Below, one piece after another: positions 6,314 to 8,824 of a stretch of 8,824 bases of DNA (position 1 is its first letter; each line of letters starts with the position of its first letter). The position numbers and the translations under genes were made by a program. The notes under the pieces are model-generated. The model was not told where the DNA came from. It made no database searches and saw only the letters and a program-made list of their open reading frames with translations. The DNA comes from Acidimicrobiaceae bacterium (GTDB lineage: Bacteria > Actinomycetota > Acidimicrobiia > Acidimicrobiales > Palsa-688), in assembly GCA_003156795.1 (NCBI GenBank), contig PMHU01000262.1:1-8824 (forward strand), read 5' to 3'.

Positions 6314-6874
6314 TCAGGCGACCTCGACCTTGACGTTGGTTGGGTTCGTGATGATGTCGTACACCGCCGAGCGCTTCTGCGACTGGGCGACCAGTGCCTT
6401 GATCTCGTCAGGTGAGGCGTCGGCGTCGATCTGGTAGCTGACCCTGATCTGGCTGAACCCGTTGCGCACCTCGGTGTCGACCCCGAGGATGCCGCGGATG
6501 TCCATATCGCCCTCGAGTGTGGCCGTTACCGACCGCAGCTGGATCTCACGGTTCTGGGCTACAGCGGCCACGCCGGCGGTCAGGCAGCCGGCCAGGCTCA
6601 CGAGCACCATCTCGACGGGTGTCGGCCCGTTGTCCTCAGACGAAAACAGCTCCGGGTGGTCCCCGTCGTAGCTGAACTCGCTCTTGTGGGACTGCTCCGC
6701 CCCCAGCCCGAAGAAGCCGTCGACTCTGGTCCGGCTGTGGGTGCCCTGGACCCAAGTGTTGCTGGCGCGCCACTTGAAGTTGGCGGCTTCCGGCTGACCC
6801 TCGAGGGTCTCGCGGGCCGTCAAAAGGAACTGGACGTCGACTCCGTTGTCCACCGGTGTAGCAGTGCTCGTCAT
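6314..6874 (-). CDS. OsmC-like protein with a single cysteine
   Basis: The 186-residue product belongs to the OsmC/Ohr superfamily. NGPTPVEMVLVSLAGCLTAG (82-101) is the helix with the first conserved cysteine (Cys97), preceded by the beta-rich N-terminal half with the dimerisation sheet. QKRSAVYDIITNPTNVKVEV (166-185) is the C-terminal block where classical OsmC/Ohr have the second redox cysteine; here that position is Ser169. Classical two-cysteine members reduce organic hydroperoxides; this one cannot form the usual intramolecular disulfide, and one-cysteine relatives are common in the 'SPVYD' subgroup, so peroxidase activity should not be assumed. The start is firm: ATG 6874 has GGAGGTGA five bases upstream, and the longer reading frame to 6946 adds only non-conserved residues. 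The flavin monooxygenase follows 36 bases after its stop, so the two are probably co-transcribed. Confidence 0.88.
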   Translation of the reverse strand: MTSTATPVDNGVDVQFLLTARETLEGQPEAANFKWRASNTWVQGTHSRTRVDGFFGLGAEQSHKSEFSYDGDHPELFSSEDNGPTPVEMVLVSLAGCLTAGVAAVAQNREIQLRSVTATLEGDMDIRGILGVDTEVRNGFSQIRVSYQIDADASPDEIKALVAQSQKRSAVYDIITNPTNVKVEVA

Positions 6875-6879
6875 TTCGG

Positions 6880-6887
6880 TCACCTCC
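6880..6887 (-). promoter_or_regulatory. Shine-Dalgarno GGAGGTGA of the OsmC-like gene
   Basis: On the minus strand GGAGGTGA lies five bases before ATG 6874 and is almost fully complementary to the 16S 3' end. It is the strongest and best-spaced ribosome site in the window and fixes the start of the gene. Confidence 0.85.
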
Positions 6888-7025
6888 GCATGGGGCCCAA
6901 CCCGCGAGTTGAGGAATATCGATGTGGCGACGACATTACCAGCCAAATCCGATAGCTGAAGTCGGAAATTCCGCTGGCCAGGACCGAACAGACCCTTGCC
7001 GAGTCAACCCCGCCCGTCAGCGTCA

Positions 7026-7051
7026 ACGCCGGCGCCTTCCGGCGCCGGCGT
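7026..7051 (-). terminator. Perfect 11-bp GC hairpin after the solenoid-protein gene
   Basis: ACGCCGGCGCC (7026-7036), loop TTCC, and GGCGCCGGCGT (7041-7051) form a perfect 11-bp stem. It starts 25 bases downstream of the TAG of the minus-strand repeat-protein gene and upstream of the OsmC-like gene, the place for a terminator. There is no T-run after it on the minus strand, so it would be a U-less terminator or an RNA 3'-end stabiliser. No other gene or RNA is seen between 6875 and 7076. Confidence 0.6.
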
Positions 7052-7076
7052 CATCGTGTTCGGGCTGCGCAGTGAT

Positions 7077-7685
7077 CTATGGGGCGGTAGCGGTCACGGC
7101 GGTCGGCGAGTAGCTGACGGTGTAGGTACCGCCCACCGTGGTGAACGTTCCCGCCAGGTCGGGTGAGTTGAGGATCGTGAACTGCTCCCCCGAGGTCGGT
7201 GTGAAGTTCTTGTTCGTCACCTTGATCGTGCCGGCCACGGTCGCATTACCTGCGACTTGCACACGAACAGTGGCGCTGCTGCTGCCGATCTGCACGGAAA
7301 GAGTCCCGGTGGACGCTTGCGTGAAGGTGCCGCTCGGATTCAGCAAGCCGCCGCTCTTGAGCTTCAGCTTGCCGGAGTTCGAGACGTTGCCGGTGACGGT
7401 GACGGTGACGCCCTTGCCCACGTTGAGCTTCTTGCCGGCCGAGTTGGTGAGCGTCTGGCCGCTCGGCAGGGTGACGGTGGTGGACCCGTTGAGTGTGATT
7501 GTGCCGTTGTTGGTCAGGCTTCCGAGGTCCAAAACGGTGTTGTAGCCGCTGGTGGGGACGGTAATCGTCCCCGTGTTGGTCAAAGGCCCCGAGGATGTGA
7601 TGGTGGCGCCGAAACCAGGTATGAGCGTCCCGGCGTTCGTGGTCCCCGAGAACGTCACGTTGGCAAAGGAGGAGCCGCCATCCCC
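7077..7685 (-). repeat. Third, degenerate module and C-terminal cap of the solenoid protein
   Basis: It opens with GDGGSSFANVTF and a GTL..GFGAT rung like the other modules, but after about 60 residues it lacks the TTASTLTN and cysteine blocks. It turns into shorter solenoid rungs (LTNTGTITV, LTNNGTITL, VSNSGKLKL) and then the C-terminal cap. It has no cysteine. Confidence 0.65.
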
Positions 7686-8824
7686 GACGGTGACCGTCCA
7701 GTTCAGCGGGATGTTGGTGGAAATTGTCCCCGCCACGTTCGGCACGAATATCTGGTTCAGCTTCTGCCCCGGCCCGCAGGCCGGACCTGACGTCGGGGCC
7801 GCTGCGAACTCGAGCGTTCCCGCCGTGCCGCCGTCACCGGATCCGGAGTAGACGGCGTTGCCACATATGCTCCCGCCCTTGACATCGAGGACGTCCGCGA
7901 CCGTGACGCTCCCGAGGTTGGTGAGCAGCCCGCTCTTCTGCTCGAAGGTGCCGCTCTGCCCGCTGGGGCTGGTCACGGCGACGGTCTCGCCCGACGCGAC
8001 CGTGATGGTGCCGGCGTTGGTCAGCGTCGAGGCGGTCGTGGTCAGGCTCACGTCCAAGGTGGCGTCGACGTTGGCCTGGCCCTTGTTGTCGATGCTGGTC
8101 GAGTCAAAGGTCGACACGAATGACGAGGTTGGCACCACGAAGGTCCCGTCGTTGACGAGGGCGCCGGTCAGCGTCCCACCCCATCCGAAGGACAGCGTTC
8201 CCTTGTTGGTGACCGAGGTCAGGGTGACGTGGGCGAAACTCGAACCCCCGTCGCCGATCGTGACCGTATAGGCCGCTGGGATCGTCCCGCTGACCGTGGC
8301 TGTGACGTTTGGCACAAACAGGAAGTCGGTCTTCACCCCGGTGCCGCAGGCGGGTCCGCTTCCGACCGTAGCGTCGAACGACAGCGTGCCGCCCGTCCCG
8401 CCATCCGCCGAGCCGATCACCGGAGCGGTGCCGCAAATGCTGCCACCGGAAATCTCGGTCTCGTCCGCCACGGTGAGCGCGCCGCTGTTGTCTATCAGCC
8501 CGTCCTGGTCGAGCGTGCCCGTCTGTCCACTCGGGCTGGACACGGCGAGAGTCTCGCTACTCGCGACCGACAAGGTGCCCGAGTTCGTGAGGGTCGAGGC
8601 CGTCGTGGGAAGGGTGTAGTCGGCCGGCGCGTCCACCGTAAAGGCGCCGGTATTGGAGAACGTGGTGATGCTGAAAGTAGAGGTGAACGACGACGCCGGC
8701 ACGATGAACGTTCCGGAGCTGTCCACCTGGGTGGCCGTGAACGTGCCGCCCCATCCGTCCGACAAGGTCCCGGCGTTGGTAACGGGCCCGTTGACGGTGA
8801 TGGCGGGGAAGCCACTGCCGCTAT
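7077..8824 (-). CDS. Large tandem-repeat beta-solenoid-type protein, probably secreted, N-terminus beyond window
   Basis: An open frame of 582 codons enters from the right edge with no plausible start; its TAG stop is at 7079-7077. The product is dominated by Thr, Ser, Gly, Val, Asn and Ala, with rungs of the type 'LTNxGTIxV' repeating about every 20 residues, which is the look of a right-handed beta-solenoid (autotransporter-passenger or adhesin style). It is organised in modules of about 190 residues: one almost complete at the right edge, one complete (7686-8255), and a shorter third that diverges into the C-terminal part. The last 70 residues (VAGTIKVTNKNFTP..., EQFTILNSPDLAGTFTTVGG) match the closing segment common in such surface proteins. 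I see no autotransporter barrel, LPXTG, membrane helix or PEP-CTERM at the C-terminus, so attachment is unexplained. The only four cysteines visible are two pairs, one per full module. Signal peptide, if any, is outside the window. Function unknown; surface or matrix role is inference. Confidence 0.8.
   Translation of the reverse strand, partial: SGSGFPAITVNGPVTNAGTLSDGWGGTFTATQVDSSGTFIVPASSFTSTFSITTFSNTGAFTVDAPADYTLPTTASTLTNSGTLSVASSETLAVSSPSGQTGTLDQDGLIDNSGALTVADETEISGGSICGTAPVIGSADGGTGGTLSFDATVGSGPACGTGVKTDFLFVPNVTATVSGTIPAAYTVTIGDGGSSFAHVTLTSVTNKGTLSFGWGGTLTGALVNDGTFVVPTSSFVSTFDSTSIDNKGQANVDATLDVSLTTTASTLTNAGTITVASGETVAVTSPSGQSGTFEQKSGLLTNLGSVTVADVLDVKGGSICGNAVYSGSGDGGTAGTLEFAAAPTSGPACGPGQKLNQIFVPNVAGTISTNIPLNWTVTVGDGGSSFANVTFSGTTNAGTLIPGFGATITSSGPLTNTGTITVPTSGYNTVLDLGSLTNNGTITLNGSTTVTLPSGQTLTNSAGKKLNVGKGVTVTVTGNVSNSGKLKLKSGGLLNPSGTFTQASTGTLSVQIGSSSATVRVQVAGNATVAGTIKVTNKNFTPTSGEQFTILNSPDLAGTFTTVGGTYTVSYSPTAVTATAP
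7686..8255 (-). repeat. Tandem module 2 (190 residues, 570 bp) of the solenoid protein
   Basis: This full unit begins with GDGGSSFAHVT and ends just before the next GDGGSSFANVT at 7685, giving 190 codons. It aligns with module 1 along its whole length with one or two single-residue gaps. Cysteine codons at 7863-7865 and 7776-7778 have the same 29-residue offset as in module 1. DNA identity is visibly lower than protein identity, so the duplication is old. Confidence 0.82.
8256..8824 (-). repeat. Tandem module 1 (about 190 residues) of the solenoid protein
   Basis: 189 residues are visible, ending just before GDGGSSFAHV; the module boundary falls almost exactly at the window edge. It shares with module 2 the blocks GTLSxGWGGT, VPxSSFxSTF, TTASTLTN, SPSGQ, GGSICG, SGPACG and FVPNV. 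Over the best 34-residue block (TTASTLTN to the Gln after SPSGQ) 25 residues are identical. Cysteine codons are at 8433-8435 and 8346-8348. Confidence 0.8.

Noticed and set aside
6933..6960. Possible minus-strand promoter for the OsmC-like gene (TTCAGC, 16 bases, TAATGT)
   Set aside because: Only 4/6 and 3/6 matches to the consensus hexamers; not strong enough to call.
7138..8619. Several plus-strand open frames (7138-7545, 7552-7851, 7858-8271, 8296-8619) with Val/Pro/Leu-rich products
   Set aside because: They lie antisense to the repeat-protein gene and mirror its low-complexity Thr/Gly codons. Their repeated look comes from the modules on the other strand.
1..8824. CRISPR array, tRNA, rRNA, insertion sequence or toxin-antitoxin/defence module
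   Set aside because: No spaced short direct repeats, no tRNA-like cloverleaf, no transposase or terminal inverted repeats, and no defence-family motifs were seen in any frame.

Overview
The window looks like chromosomal DNA of a high-GC bacterium, most likely an actinobacterium (Acidimicrobiia or Thermoleophilia would fit). This placement is inference from base composition, GTG/TTG starts, tightly overlapping genes and the gene families present. No rRNA, tRNA, CRISPR array, transposase or phage gene is visible. All eight genes can be assigned to a family or described from their sequence.

Left part (1-3151), cell-surface or glycan themed. A minus-strand YbhN/UPF0104-type polytopic membrane protein runs off the left edge. 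It is divergent, across a 146-base intergenic region, from a plus-strand Wzm-like ABC-2 polysaccharide export permease. A very GC-rich DoxX-family small membrane protein follows, then a MycE/CmcI-type SAM methyltransferase of the sort that decorates sugars. The permease has no ATPase partner beside it. Base composition jumps from about 50-57% GC in sampled lines of the permease and methyltransferase to 80% in the DoxX gene between them, so this part looks like a mosaic.

Middle part (3193-6874), housekeeping and redox. A MetY-type O-acetylhomoserine sulfhydrylase is translationally coupled (TTGA overlap) to a small CoA-binding-fold protein. Convergent to them is a minus-strand pair: an OsmC-like protein, then 36 bases downstream an FAD/NAD(P)H flavin monooxygenase. 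The CoA-binding gene and the monooxygenase end in the same CTAG tetranucleotide.

Right part (7026-8824). A minus-strand gene that enters from the right edge encodes a large Thr/Ser/Gly/Asn-rich beta-solenoid-type protein, probably secreted. It is built of tandem modules of about 190 residues, each full module carrying one pair of cysteines at fixed spacing. Its 3' end is followed by a perfect 11-bp GC hairpin, a likely terminator.

The best candidates for something undescribed are the cysteine-bracketed 190-residue solenoid module and the disrupted-looking wzm/DoxX/methyltransferase segment, where an ideal Shine-Dalgarno sequence faces an ACG codon. I see no clear new multi-gene defence or mobile system.
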